NCBI RefSeq assembly: GCF_006542765.1
Contig: NZ_SKCD01000017.1
Span: 1-64,000, forward strand
Source of the DNA: Paenibacillus luteus
GTDB lineage: Bacteria; Bacillota; Bacilli; Paenibacillales; Paenibacillaceae
Length of the DNA stretch: 64,000 nucleotides
Direction: 5' to 3'
Translations under genes and position numbers: made by a program
The notes under the pieces: model-generated
Databases searched by the model: none
Seen by the model: only the letters and a program-made list of their open reading frames with translations
What the model was told of the DNA's origin: nothing
Part shown: one piece after another, positions 53,101 to 61,832 of the stretch
Position numbering within the stretch: position 1 is the stretch's first letter
How the letters are laid out: each line of letters starts with the position of its first letter

Positions 53101-53218
53101 TTTTATTTGTATGCCACTTAGAACACGCATATCGGATGCAAGGCCTGCTTTGAAATTGCGATGAAAACCATTGTGAGCTACAATGATCCTAAGCTTGTCA
53201 TAAGGACGGTGAGATGAC

Positions 53219-54859
53219 GTGGATGATCTTACACAGAATATGAAAAACACCGAATATAAGCCGCTGGAGGGCATGTGCTTTAAGCTTCGGGATATTGAAT
53301 ATATGAAAAATAAAACGCAGGAATGGTCGTTGCGGCTTCAGTTTATTGAATCACATCTCATTCTTATTGCAGCAAGCGGTCAAGGGTGGCTCAACATTGA
53401 TGGACGATTTAACGAATTGCGGCAAGGCAGCGCTTATCTATGCGCACCCGGTCAATTAGTCGAAGCGTTCGTCCACTCGTTTGATGAACGGGGATTTTAT
53501 CATTTAAAATTCGATATCATTAGAGATGAAGCATCGTTGAACCCTAATGAACAGGCCGTCAGGCAGCATAACAGCTTCCCCGTTAAAGGAGAAGTTGTTG
53601 TTTTGTCTCCCGTTTCTATCAATGAACTTTGTGAAACGATTGCCAAATGCTGGCAGCACGAGGATTACTTAAAGCGGTTCCGCAGCCAAATTCTCTTTCA
53701 AGAGATGCTGCATACGATCCTGCAAGACTCACTGCTTGTACAAGAAACCGATTCCGAAGCTGCGCTTGATTCCACAAAAAATTATATCGAGCAGCATTAT
53801 CAGCAAGAGCTGACCATCGAACAGTTGGCTAAGGTAGCCGGAATGAGTTCACGTCATTTTATGAGATTGTTCAAAAAAAGATATGGTTTCAGCGCGATTG
53901 ACTATTTAGCTATTTACCGGATTGAACAGGCGCAGCAGCTCATGAGGATGAATGGCCACTATCGGCTTCGCGATATTGCACGGCATGTCGGTTACCATGA
54001 TGATATCTACTTTAGACGGAAATTCAAACAGATCACAGGCACACCGCCCGCGGCCTTTATGAAAAACAGCAGGCAAAAAATCGCCGCTTATCATTTCCCG
54101 AGCATCGGACAGCTTATAGCGCTGCAAGTTACTCCTTGCGCTGCGCCCGCTGCCCATCCCTGGACTGACTATTATAGAAGAAAATATGAAACAGATTCCG
54201 TGCTGCCTTTAAGTACCGGTCATGAGACTAAGCTAAAGGAACTCCGTCTGCTGCATCCCGATTTCATTATCGGCATCGATAGCCTCACCTCGCCCGAGGA
54301 AAAGGCAGAACTGCAGAAAATCGCACCCGCTTACTTCGTGCCTTGGGTCGGAAATGATTGGCGAACGCATTTGCGCTTATTAGCACAATTTTTGAACAAA
54401 ACAGCAGCAGCGGAAATTTGGCTTGCACATTACGAACGAAAGGCTCGCTTCGTAAGAGAGCAAATCGAGCACAACGTTCAGTCTGATCGGCTGCTCATTC
54501 TGAGAATAACGGGAGAACACTATAATGTTCTGGGCAGCCACAGTCTGGGTACCGTATTTTACGATGACTTGCACATTGTACCTGCTCATGGTGTCGATTT
54601 AATGAAGCCCGATCAGCAAGTGATGCCAACTGACCTGAACCGGTTCGAGGCGAATCGGCTGCTGATCATCGTGGACCAGGATGCCCAATCACAATCAAGT
54701 TGGCATACACTCATGAACGCTGAGCCCTGGCGCAATCTGAATGCAGTAAGGGACGGACGGGTAGATTTCCTCCCCTCTTATCTCTGGGTAGAGTATACGG
54801 CCTTCACCCATGATCTTATGCTGGATGAAGCGCTGAAGCTGTGGCGGGATCGTACATGA
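53219..54859 (+). CDS. Module F regulator: AraC activator with siderophore-binding-protein-like sensor
   Basis: The protein has 546 residues with a GTG start and AAGGA 12 bases upstream. A cupin-like domain (about 15-150) is followed by an AraC helix-turn-helix (about 185-281, GYHDDIYFRRKFKQITG) and a TroA-fold sensor without signal peptide (about 287-546). The sensor resembles the downstream lipoprotein at the IAP...NWR region (VGNDWRTHLRLLA against QRDNWRDELLDIA), though overall less closely than in modules A and C. It precedes the lipoprotein on the same strand, with a Fur box in the 128-base gap. Confidence 0.9.
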   Translation: MDDLTQNMKNTEYKPLEGMCFKLRDIEYMKNKTQEWSLRLQFIESHLILIAASGQGWLNIDGRFNELRQGSAYLCAPGQLVEAFVHSFDERGFYHLKFDIIRDEASLNPNEQAVRQHNSFPVKGEVVVLSPVSINELCETIAKCWQHEDYLKRFRSQILFQEMLHTILQDSLLVQETDSEAALDSTKNYIEQHYQQELTIEQLAKVAGMSSRHFMRLFKKRYGFSAIDYLAIYRIEQAQQLMRMNGHYRLRDIARHVGYHDDIYFRRKFKQITGTPPAAFMKNSRQKIAAYHFPSIGQLIALQVTPCAAPAAHPWTDYYRRKYETDSVLPLSTGHETKLKELRLLHPDFIIGIDSLTSPEEKAELQKIAPAYFVPWVGNDWRTHLRLLAQFLNKTAAAEIWLAHYERKARFVREQIEHNVQSDRLLILRITGEHYNVLGSHSLGTVFYDDLHIVPAHGVDLMKPDQQVMPTDLNRFEANRLLIIVDQDAQSQSSWHTLMNAEPWRNLNAVRDGRVDFLPSYLWVEYTAFTHDLMLDEALKLWRDRT

Positions 54860-54917
54860 AATAATGTCAGGATCGTCAATATTCTCATCATATAAATTCA
54901 TCTATACTCCTGTTATG

Positions 54918-54932
54918 TGATAATGATAATCA
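54918..54932 (+). promoter_or_regulatory. Fur box upstream of module F lipoprotein
   Basis: TGATAATGATAATCA matches the consensus at 14 of 15 positions, 55 bases before the start. Confidence 0.85.
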
Positions 54933-54987
54933 ATTTTAATGCGAGGTTGTCATTTATAAATTAGATTTTCAGGAGGGGCACCAAGGA

Positions 54988-55983
54988 ATGAAACGAAATA
55001 CACGTACGATGGCAGGATTATTTCTTGTATTACTATTAATGATCAGTACGGCCTGCGGAGCTGTAAATTCAGAATCCAATAAGACCACTACGCCAACTGA
55101 GGATCCCGGCACCACCAATACGGATGCCTCCAATCAGCAGCGCATCATAACAACCTTGAAGGGCGATATCAGTATTCCATCCAATCCGCAAAAGGTCATT
55201 GGACTCTCTGTCGTATATCCTGAGTTCCTCTATGCGCTTGGCGTTACGCCAATTGCGGTACAAAACTACCATGAGGACTTTCCTTCCTACCTGCAGGAAG
55301 CGTTTAAAGATACGGTAAAAATGGGGATTGCCCAAACACCTAATTTCGAAGCGATTCTTGCCGCTGAGCCAGATTTGATTATCGCGCCTACTTGGTGGTC
55401 CGATAAGGACTACGATCAGCTATCCAAAATCGCCCCTACCGTGCTTTTGCCCCAACGGGATAATTGGCGCGACGAGCTTCTGGATATTGCCGATGTTCTA
55501 GATAAGAAAAGCCTAGCCGAAAAAGTCATTCAAGATTTGCAAACTAAAGAGACCGAGGCCAAAGAAAAGCTTCATAGCCTTGTCGGAGACGAAACGGTCA
55601 TGTACATGATGATCATGGCCAAAGAAATTGTCATCTATGGGGAAAATATCGACCGGGGAAGCTTCATCCACAAGCAGCTGGGCCTGAAGCCGATTCCGGA
55701 ATACCCACAAACTGAGCTCAGCCTTTCGATTTCTCTAGAGAAAATACCCGAATATAATCCAGACTATATTATTTTGCAGCTTAATGATGAAGGCAATGAA
55801 GAGATGCAGAATAGGTACAAAGAGATCATGGAAAGCTCATTATGGAAAAACATGACCGCCGTAAAGAAAAATCAGGTCTATACAGTGGGAAGCAAAGAAT
55901 GGTTTAATCTTGGCATGTCTCCTCTGGCAGACAGCTATGCTATTGACGAAGTTGTTCGTGTATTTGAAAATAAACAAAAATAA
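54988..55983 (+). CDS. Module F iron-siderophore substrate-binding lipoprotein
   Basis: The protein has 331 residues. The signal peptide ends in the lipobox ISTAC, followed by a Thr-rich spacer. The FepB-like domain begins at KVIGLSVVYPEFLYALGVTP and includes NFEAILAAEPDLII and the KIAPTVLLPQRDNWRDEL region. GGAGGGG lies 10 bases before the ATG. It is the external receptor paired with the sensor-regulator upstream. Confidence 0.92.
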   Translation: MKRNTRTMAGLFLVLLLMISTACGAVNSESNKTTTPTEDPGTTNTDASNQQRIITTLKGDISIPSNPQKVIGLSVVYPEFLYALGVTPIAVQNYHEDFPSYLQEAFKDTVKMGIAQTPNFEAILAAEPDLIIAPTWWSDKDYDQLSKIAPTVLLPQRDNWRDELLDIADVLDKKSLAEKVIQDLQTKETEAKEKLHSLVGDETVMYMMIMAKEIVIYGENIDRGSFIHKQLGLKPIPEYPQTELSLSISLEKIPEYNPDYIILQLNDEGNEEMQNRYKEIMESSLWKNMTAVKKNQVYTVGSKEWFNLGMSPLADSYAIDEVVRVFENKQK

Positions 55984-56153
55984 AAGGATGGCTTGCAAGA
56001 GCGCGATTGACTTTTGACAGCTGGAAGTGAATTTTTTGCTTACGTTAGATGCATTGGTAAGCGCCGTGCTTGCCCTGCAAGCCGTCGATCTGACAAAGTC
56101 TTACAAGATACTGCATCTCATCCATGTATGTAGCCCACTCATCAAAACCAAGG

Positions 56154-56180
56154 AGCGGCCCGTAGCGGCCGCTTTTTTTT
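56154..56180 (+). terminator. Terminator downstream of module F
   Basis: AGCGGCC/GGCCGCT is a perfect 7-bp stem with loop CGTAGC, followed by seven T. Confidence 0.88.
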
Positions 56181-56256
56181 CTGCAGCTGGTATGCGAATG
56201 GAACAAAAAGACTTACTTCCCGCAACAATATTTATTTAAATCATCCTATAAAAAAA

Positions 56257-56286
56257 AGCAATTGCCCAGATATAGGACAATTGCTT
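56257..56286 (-). terminator. Terminator of the DUF2628/HrgC-like gene
   Basis: AAGCAATTG/CAATTGCTT forms a stem with an inner CC/GG pair, and the run of seven A at its left gives a T-run on the minus strand. It lies 36 bases after the stop. Confidence 0.85.
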
Positions 56287-56321
56287 AGATAGCATTCCAC
56301 CGATAAAGCGGACTGACTTGA

Positions 56322-56651
56322 CTATGTACGTGGGACAGCCTCAAAAGCGGCCACGATTCCAGCCTTTTGCAGCGACGCTTGATCTTGCACGTTAGCTGGG
56401 CGGTAGCCCTTCTCTAACAATTCTTTAACGTACATTTTGTTATACATAAAAGAAAAGATAATACCCGGAAGCCAAGCCCCAAAACCTAAAGTAAATACTC
56501 CAACGGCAGTTGCGGCGACAAACATAATGGCAGCCCATTTCAAATCGCCTCTAAAAAGAGCTGGGAAAAATCCAAAGAAAAAAGTAGTCCAACTAAAACC
56601 AACTTTTACTTCTTTCAAGCCACCAGCCGCATTGACCAATTGTACGTGCAT
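56322..56651 (-). CDS. Small membrane protein (HrgC/DUF2628-like)
   Basis: The protein has 109 residues. The N-terminal KEVKVGFSWTTFFFGFFPAL followed by LFRGDLKWAAIMF and the end YNKMYVKELLEKGYRPA match small membrane proteins annotated HrgC or DUF2628. Two or three short membrane segments lie between about 22 and 70. GGGAG lies about 10 bases before the ATG. The function is unknown. Confidence 0.75.
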   Translation of the reverse strand: MHVQLVNAAGGLKEVKVGFSWTTFFFGFFPALFRGDLKWAAIMFVAATAVGVFTLGFGAWLPGIIFSFMYNKMYVKELLEKGYRPANVQDQASLQKAGIVAAFEAVPRT

Positions 56652-56839
56652 AAATACATCTCTCCCTATAAATCTTTTCCAATTATAATTCGATTATAGG
56701 TAAATAGTAGTAATTTGTCGATATTTATTTTATTTTCCTAAATAAACTAATTCTCATGATCCTTAAGAACTATATTCTCAGAAGCATGCATTCTATTTTT
56801 CCTAAGCTGTTTACGGTTTTGATAGACAGCTCTCATCCA

Positions 56840-57295
56840 TTAGTCGGATTCCTTCCTCCTATACTGTCTTGCCTTCTCCCGGATATCCAGGTTGCTGTCA
56901 TACAACAGCTCATCCCAAACAGTAGAAGGCAACCAATGATTAGCAATCAAAATATCGATAAACCCTTCCCTACAGCTCGTGCACCGACCTTCACGGTAAA
57001 TATGCAAAATTAAATCAATACTAGAAGGGTCCTTCTGCTTCTCAAAGATATGCATGACATCTAGAGCCCGATCATGAAAGTCATCCTTATTTTGTTTCTT
57101 TAATAAAATCCGCTCAACAACAGTTAAATCCTGCTGCTTATAGTTAAGCTCAAGGAGTTCTAATGCAAAATGATGCGGATGTTCATCTTGCAGCAGTTCA
57201 AGCGCAAATTCATGCACGGCCTCTGATTCTATGTTTCTCAAAGCTAAGATCGCATATTTGGAGATGCTTTTTTTAGAGGAACGAGCTAACGACAA
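56840..57295 (-). CDS. HEAT-repeat-like protein, C-terminal part after a frameshift
   Basis: The frame has 151 residues with a doubtful TTG start at 57295 and no ribosome site. The alternating helices (AILALRNIESEAVHEFALEL, FALELLELNY, DRALDVMHIFEKQ) look like HEAT or Armadillo repeats. The frame extends upstream without stop past 57339 (KRKFPLSEDILLSLARSS), overlapping the end of the next frame. This fits one gene broken by a +/-1 shift near 57340-57350. It is probably the C-terminal half of a HEAT-repeat protein of about 360 residues. Confidence 0.6.
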   Translation of the reverse strand: MSLARSSKKSISKYAILALRNIESEAVHEFALELLQDEHPHHFALELLELNYKQQDLTVVERILLKKQNKDDFHDRALDVMHIFEKQKDPSSIDLILHIYREGRCTSCREGFIDILIANHWLPSTVWDELLYDSNLDIREKARQYRRKESD

Positions 57296-57338
57296 CAGGA
57301 TATCTTCAGATAAGGGGAATTTTCTTTTTAGAAAAATA

Positions 57339-57977
57339 TTAAGATAGAGGCAAATTCCTATATTCCATCACAGAGTTCAAGTAGGCACTCACGTATAGAT
57401 GATGACTTTGAGACTGGAAGAACGCATCGACAGCATCTTTGCCTAACTGCTCAATCGCAAAATTATAAGTGGAATCACTCTCCACGTAATCCTCCTCAAC
57501 AATCTTCTTCCCTATCTCTTCCACGACGCGCTTTAGCCCATTCTGTTTATCTATAGCGATCAGTTCCTCATCACCAATAAAACAATTCCATCCCTGGCTA
57601 TACTGAAAGGCTTTCCGTATCGCCTCTTTGGCTTCTTCATTGCCGTCTTCTGCAAAACGCCTCGCAAGTCGAAGCATTTGCTGCGTATCATATTCTTCCT
57701 CAGACAATAACAAATGATCAAGCACTTCTTTTTGTATTCGGCTTGAAAAACCTGAGTGTTTCACTGCCTCGTATAAGTACTCCGTTCTTTCCGTTTCTGC
57801 TTGCGGATCATAAGCCGTACTCCCCACACAGGCTTTCACGATCGTATGGACGTACTTTTTTTGCGGTTTATTCCTATGGTTAATTAAATGCAGCAGCGGT
57901 GCGCCTAATCCCTTGAATAGTTGTTCCCGGAATGATTGAACTAGCAATTCCGTCCCTCCTTCCTCTATTAATTGCAT
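57339..57977 (-). CDS. HEAT-repeat-like protein, N-terminal part before a frameshift
   Basis: The protein has 212 residues. The ATG at 57977 begins MQLIEEGGTELLVQSFREQL; AGGAG lies about 11 bases upstream. Helical repeat character is similar to the following frame. The stop at 57339 comes directly after EYRNLPLS, while the other frame continues helical sequence. No domain beyond helical repeats is recognisable. It may be truncated, or the two parts may be joined by frameshifting. Confidence 0.65.
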   Translation of the reverse strand: MQLIEEGGTELLVQSFREQLFKGLGAPLLHLINHRNKPQKKYVHTIVKACVGSTAYDPQAETERTEYLYEAVKHSGFSSRIQKEVLDHLLLSEEEYDTQQMLRLARRFAEDGNEEAKEAIRKAFQYSQGWNCFIGDEELIAIDKQNGLKRVVEEIGKKIVEEDYVESDSTYNFAIEQLGKDAVDAFFQSQSHHLYVSAYLNSVMEYRNLPLS

Positions 57978-58124
57978 TGTCTATCTCCTAGGCAAATCAT
58001 TTTGCGCGAATGAATAGGATTCATTTATACTTATCTGAATGACTAATCTGCTAGCAACAGGAATGGAAGCCGCGATCGATCCATTTCCGTAATAAAACAG
58101 CAACTTAGAAGGAGTGACACTCAT

Positions 58125-59768
58125 ATGGAGCGTTCAGGAATTCCAATTCTCAAAAACATGTATACTTATTCGGCAGCCTTGCAGACGATAGACTTCACGT
58201 ATCACCGGGATACTTATAGTTTATTATTTATAGATGGACCATCAGCTACGCTAATGATCCATAAAAACTCACATACTCTAAATGGCTTTGCCTGTATATC
58301 CTTGCCGCCAAATACTCCCCTTCATCTATACCAGGATGCCAATGAGAGCCTTCTTTCACCTACCGATCAACTTCGTTTATATGCTTGCGAATATGAATGG
58401 ATCTGCGAGGAGCCCTCGAATGATCTTCCACTTTTGCCAACGCTGGTTGAGCAAAATAGTTCTATTTTGTTTAATCAGATATCCGCCTTGTACGATTCCT
58501 ACGAAAATAGGCTCTATCACAGCATATCACAGCGGCTTCCCTTGCAGGCACAATTCATGACTCTATTTGCTGATGCATGGTGGGCGCTCGAACAGCCTGC
58601 TTCCATTTCGTTCACCAAAACATTAGACGGTATCGATCAAGTTATATCTTATCTGCATACTCACTTCGATCGCAAAATCCAGAGAGAGGATGCTGTCATC
58701 ATGTCCGGTTTAAGTCTGCGGCAGTTCACATTAAGCTTCAAGCAGCGGACCGGCTATACCTTCGTGGAATACCTTAATCGCATAAGGATCGACAAGGTTA
58801 AGGCCATGATGCTTCAGTCTCGCCAATCATTAAATGAATTAGCCCGCCAAGTCGGTTATACGGACGAATTTTATTTAAGCCGGAAATTCAAACAAGTTAC
58901 CGGAATGTCCCCCACCGTCTACTTGCGCAAGCCCTTGAAAATTGCATCCTTGGACCATGCCTATACGCTGGATTTGTTGTCGCTCGGTGTCACGCCCTGC
59001 ACGGCTATCACAGATACCTGGGTAAATCATCGTTTCCAGCTTTCCCAAGTTACTCGTTCGTTTCAACCGCTCTATTGGCAGACAAAGCAAGCCGAGCGGC
59101 TTGAGGTGCTGCAACGTGTGAAGCCTGATATTATTCTCCATCCACTAATGGATACAGGCGACGATGGCCAGCTTGAACCGTATCGCCCTTTAGGCTTGGT
59201 CATACAGATTCCATGGCGCGGGATCAGCTGGAAACAACATTTTATGAATATTGCTCAAATTACGGGTTTGGAAGCACAGGCCTACCGCTGGTTGGAATAT
59301 TTTGAGCACCGGGCAGGGCACGCACGCGAATCCTTAAAACGGGAATTAGATTCCCAAACCAAAATTGCCATCATAAATGTACGCAGCGACCGTTTGCTCA
59401 TTTATGCCCATGGCTACATGGGAGCTGATTTGCTTTATGATATCTTGCAGTTGACACCTCCTCCGGCTGTGAGGGCGATGCGCGTTCAAGGATTAGAGCA
59501 CCCGGAGCTTTCTATCCCTCAATTGCCTCTTTACGATGCCGACCACTATTTTGTATCCATTGAGAATAATCAAGCCGCGAGGCTACGAGCAGCAGAGATG
59601 ATGAAGAGTCCCGAATGGATGACTCGGACGGCTGTGAAGCAACGATGCGTGTACCCGGTGGATATGACGAAATGGTACGGCTACGGACCCGCTGCCTTGG
59701 ATGCACAATTAGACGATGTCATGCACTATCTTCTGCCCAATCGTCCAAAGAAACAGGTATCATTCTGA
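58125..59768 (+). CDS. Module G regulator: AraC activator with siderophore-binding-protein-like sensor
   Basis: The protein has 547 residues. AAGGAG lies 11 bases before the ATG. An N-terminal domain (about 15-150) is followed by an AraC helix-turn-helix (about 168-268, GYTDEFYLSRKFKQVTG) and a TroA-fold sensor without signal peptide (about 272-540). The sensor shares R.L.YA.GYMGADLLYDILQLTP with the downstream lipoprotein (LRVYGFVNMGGYALYEGLQVTP at the same place). It is followed after 76 bases by that lipoprotein, with a Fur box between. The same ligand is probably sensed and imported. Confidence 0.92.
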   Translation: MERSGIPILKNMYTYSAALQTIDFTYHRDTYSLLFIDGPSATLMIHKNSHTLNGFACISLPPNTPLHLYQDANESLLSPTDQLRLYACEYEWICEEPSNDLPLLPTLVEQNSSILFNQISALYDSYENRLYHSISQRLPLQAQFMTLFADAWWALEQPASISFTKTLDGIDQVISYLHTHFDRKIQREDAVIMSGLSLRQFTLSFKQRTGYTFVEYLNRIRIDKVKAMMLQSRQSLNELARQVGYTDEFYLSRKFKQVTGMSPTVYLRKPLKIASLDHAYTLDLLSLGVTPCTAITDTWVNHRFQLSQVTRSFQPLYWQTKQAERLEVLQRVKPDIILHPLMDTGDDGQLEPYRPLGLVIQIPWRGISWKQHFMNIAQITGLEAQAYRWLEYFEHRAGHARESLKRELDSQTKIAIINVRSDRLLIYAHGYMGADLLYDILQLTPPPAVRAMRVQGLEHPELSIPQLPLYDADHYFVSIENNQAARLRAAEMMKSPEWMTRTAVKQRCVYPVDMTKWYGYGPAALDAQLDDVMHYLLPNRPKKQVSF

Positions 59769-59805
59769 CATGTACATGATCTGATGAACTTGCTATCATT
59801 GTTAA

Positions 59806-59820
59806 TGATAATGAGAATCA
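59806..59820 (+). promoter_or_regulatory. Fur box upstream of module G lipoprotein
   Basis: TGATAATGAGAATCA matches at 13 of 15 positions and is flanked by TAA and TTA, which extend the dyad. It lies 24 bases before the start. Confidence 0.85.
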
Positions 59821-59844
59821 TTATATACAGGGGGCATATGGACA

Positions 59845-60840
59845 ATGGGTAGGAAAAGAATCATACTGGTATGTTTTATGGCAGTGGTCATGCTTGTAGG
59901 AATGATCGCCTGCAGCAATACGAAAAATTCGGAGAACAAAGCAGGCAATCCGGCCGCATCTCCGGCGACAGATAACTCGTCAGCTAACAACAATGCAGCG
60001 ACTGATGCGGGGAATGAAAAGTCTACCCGCCTATACGAACATATGGCAGGCAGCTCAGAGATTCCTGTCAAAGCAGAACGTGTGGTCACGGACTGGTACT
60101 ATGGTCAACTCGTTGCCCTTGGAATCAAGCCTATAGGCACAGATGATTATGTATTAAATAATCACCCTTTCATCGAGAAAGAGGGTACGGAAAGTATTGG
60201 GCAATCTTTGGAGAAGATCATCGAGCTTCAGCCTGACTTGATTATTTCCTGGGGAGCGACAAAATACGATGAATTCTCGAAAATCGCTCCAACGGTTCCC
60301 TTGGAATTAAGCGGCGGGCCAAAAGAGTCCGTACGGATTTTCGGAGAAATTCTTGGCCGGGAGGCCGAAGCGGAACAATGGATTACTCAATTCGATAACA
60401 AGGTACAGGCTGCACGGGAGAAGGTCTCTCATACCATTAAAGAAGATGAAACGTTTACGATCTTTAACATCTGGAAAAACAAATTGCGTGTTTACGGATT
60501 TGTAAATATGGGCGGCTACGCCCTCTATGAAGGCCTGCAAGTCACGCCTGCGCCAAAAGTCGATGAAGTGTTCCGCAATTCCGAGGAATGGTACCGCGAA
60601 ATCTCGTACGAAGTCATATCGGAATTCGCTGGCGATCACATTATTTTGACCACTTACGACCCCGAGGGCACCTCAACTGTCCTCAAGGACCTTGAAGCCA
60701 GCGCCATCTGGAATAATCTTGATGCAGTCAAAAATGGACGTGTGCACACGATTGACTATAACTCCCTGTATAATGACGACCCTATCGCCATTGAGAATCA
60801 GGTTGAACTATTAGCTGAAGCAATCCTTGCTGGACGTTAA
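59845..60840 (+). CDS. Module G iron-siderophore substrate-binding lipoprotein
   Basis: The protein has 331 residues. The signal peptide ends in VGMIAC, a lipobox with I at -2, followed by an Asn/Ala-rich spacer. The FepB-like domain begins at RVVTDWYYGQLVALGIKPIG. GGGGG lies 12 bases before the ATG. It pairs with the upstream regulator and is Fur-boxed. It is the last of the seven receptors in the window. Confidence 0.92.
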   Translation: MGRKRIILVCFMAVVMLVGMIACSNTKNSENKAGNPAASPATDNSSANNNAATDAGNEKSTRLYEHMAGSSEIPVKAERVVTDWYYGQLVALGIKPIGTDDYVLNNHPFIEKEGTESIGQSLEKIIELQPDLIISWGATKYDEFSKIAPTVPLELSGGPKESVRIFGEILGREAEAEQWITQFDNKVQAAREKVSHTIKEDETFTIFNIWKNKLRVYGFVNMGGYALYEGLQVTPAPKVDEVFRNSEEWYREISYEVISEFAGDHIILTTYDPEGTSTVLKDLEASAIWNNLDAVKNGRVHTIDYNSLYNDDPIAIENQVELLAEAILAGR

Positions 60841-60851
60841 AAAAACAAATC

Positions 60852-60892
60852 AAAAAACGCCATTACTGCAACAATGCAGTATGGCGTTTTTT
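60852..60892. terminator. Bidirectional terminator between module G and csbD-like gene
   Basis: AAAAAACGCCAT and ACTGCA pair with TGCAGT and TGGCGTTTTTT, with loop ACAA and one mismatch. The A-run and T-run allow use in both directions. Confidence 0.93.
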
Positions 60893-60947
60893 GGCTTAGC
60901 TTGCCTGACGCCGTTCTCCTAATGGGAGAGCTCGCGCCATTCATTAG

Positions 60948-61130
60948 CTACCTGCTGATTTTATCCTTTAGTTCTCCTAATTTCTCCTGTGCGGTGCCTT
61001 TAAGCTTGTCTAGCTTGCCTTCAGCCTGCAGCTTCTTATTATCTGTGGCCTCACCATATCGATCCTTCACTTCGCCTTTGGCCTGGTTCGCCATACCTTT
61101 AACTTTATCCTCTAGCCCATTGGTTTTCAT
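60948..61130 (-). CDS. CsbD-family stress protein
   Basis: The protein has 60 residues. The ATG at 61130 has GAGGAG 9 bases upstream, while the frame ATG at 61139 lies inside that site. KVKGMANQAKGEVKDRYGEA and KLQAEGKLDKLKGTAQEKLG are the CsbD double-helix pattern, highly charged. CsbD genes are usually sigma-B controlled; a loose GTTT-type -35 is visible upstream but is not convincing. Confidence 0.92.
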   Translation of the reverse strand: MKTNGLEDKVKGMANQAKGEVKDRYGEATDNKKLQAEGKLDKLKGTAQEKLGELKDKISR

Positions 61131-61223
61131 GGTTACCATCTCCTCTGTCGTTGTATGCTCTTATCTTACCTCCAAGCGGGCATTTTGAAACATTCACGTA
61201 AGATAGAAGAGCGCATTATTCCA

Positions 61224-61832
61224 TTAAAAGTAAGTCCCCAGTGAAACACCTGAAGCGATAATCCATGGTGAGCTGACGGCGACGCGATAGGTTCCGTAGG
61301 GCTGGCCAGTGGCAAGCGGATACCAGCTAGTCACCGTTTGGCCTGCCCCCACGTAGACCGAAGTTGTGCCTACGCTCACCTCCCCGGAGCTTGTTACCCG
61401 GTAAAGCGTAATATACATCGTTGTTCCGTAATCGCTGCGTGGATTCGTAAGCGTGGCGCCCATCCGAATATTGCCATACAGACCGGAGAAGGTCCAGCTG
61501 TCGTTGACAGACGGCGTACTGACCACAACCGTAGACTCGGCGGTTTGTCCGTCACTGCTTCTTGCTACTACCTTGAACCAGACCGCTGAGCTCGGAATAA
61601 CCGATACCGTATAATTCCTGCTGCTGGTCGTCGTAACATAATTACCATCTTTATAAATATCAAAGTTCACTGCATTTGAAGAGGTCCAATTGAAGCTCAC
61701 GGAATGATAATAAGCATTATAGCTAATCACGGGTGTTGACGGTGCGCTTGCGAACACAGAGGCAGCAAACGCTGGAATTAGCATAAAAACTAGGGTCAAT
61801 GACAAAAAAACCTTCGAAATACGCATTTTCAT
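61224..61832 (-). CDS. Secreted protein with fibronectin-III-like domain
   Basis: The protein has 202 residues. A signal peptide ends near ASVFASAPS. One FN3-like beta-sandwich (about 32-108, STPVISYNAYYHSVSFNWTS) is followed by a second beta-rich domain (about 112-202) of unknown type, with SDYGTTMYITLYRV. There is no catalytic motif. It is likely an extracellular or surface-associated adhesin-like protein. Confidence 0.65.
   Translation of the reverse strand: MKMRISKVFLSLTLVFMLIPAFAASVFASAPSTPVISYNAYYHSVSFNWTSSNAVNFDIYKDGNYVTTTSSRNYTVSVIPSSAVWFKVVARSSDGQTAESTVVVSTPSVNDSWTFSGLYGNIRMGATLTNPRSDYGTTMYITLYRVTSSGEVSVGTTSVYVGAGQTVTSWYPLATGQPYGTYRVAVSSPWIIASGVSLGTYF

Larger units (their letters stand above)
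55984..56321. other. Gap between module F and the small membrane protein gene
   Basis: It holds a plus-strand terminator (56154-56180) and a minus-strand terminator (56257-56286). The 70-residue frame at 56027-56239 runs through the first hairpin and is not considered a gene. Confidence 0.6.

Noticed and set aside
61140..61200. Sigma-B promoter upstream of the CsbD gene
   Set aside because: A GTTT-like -35 is present but no GGGTAT-type -10 at proper spacing.
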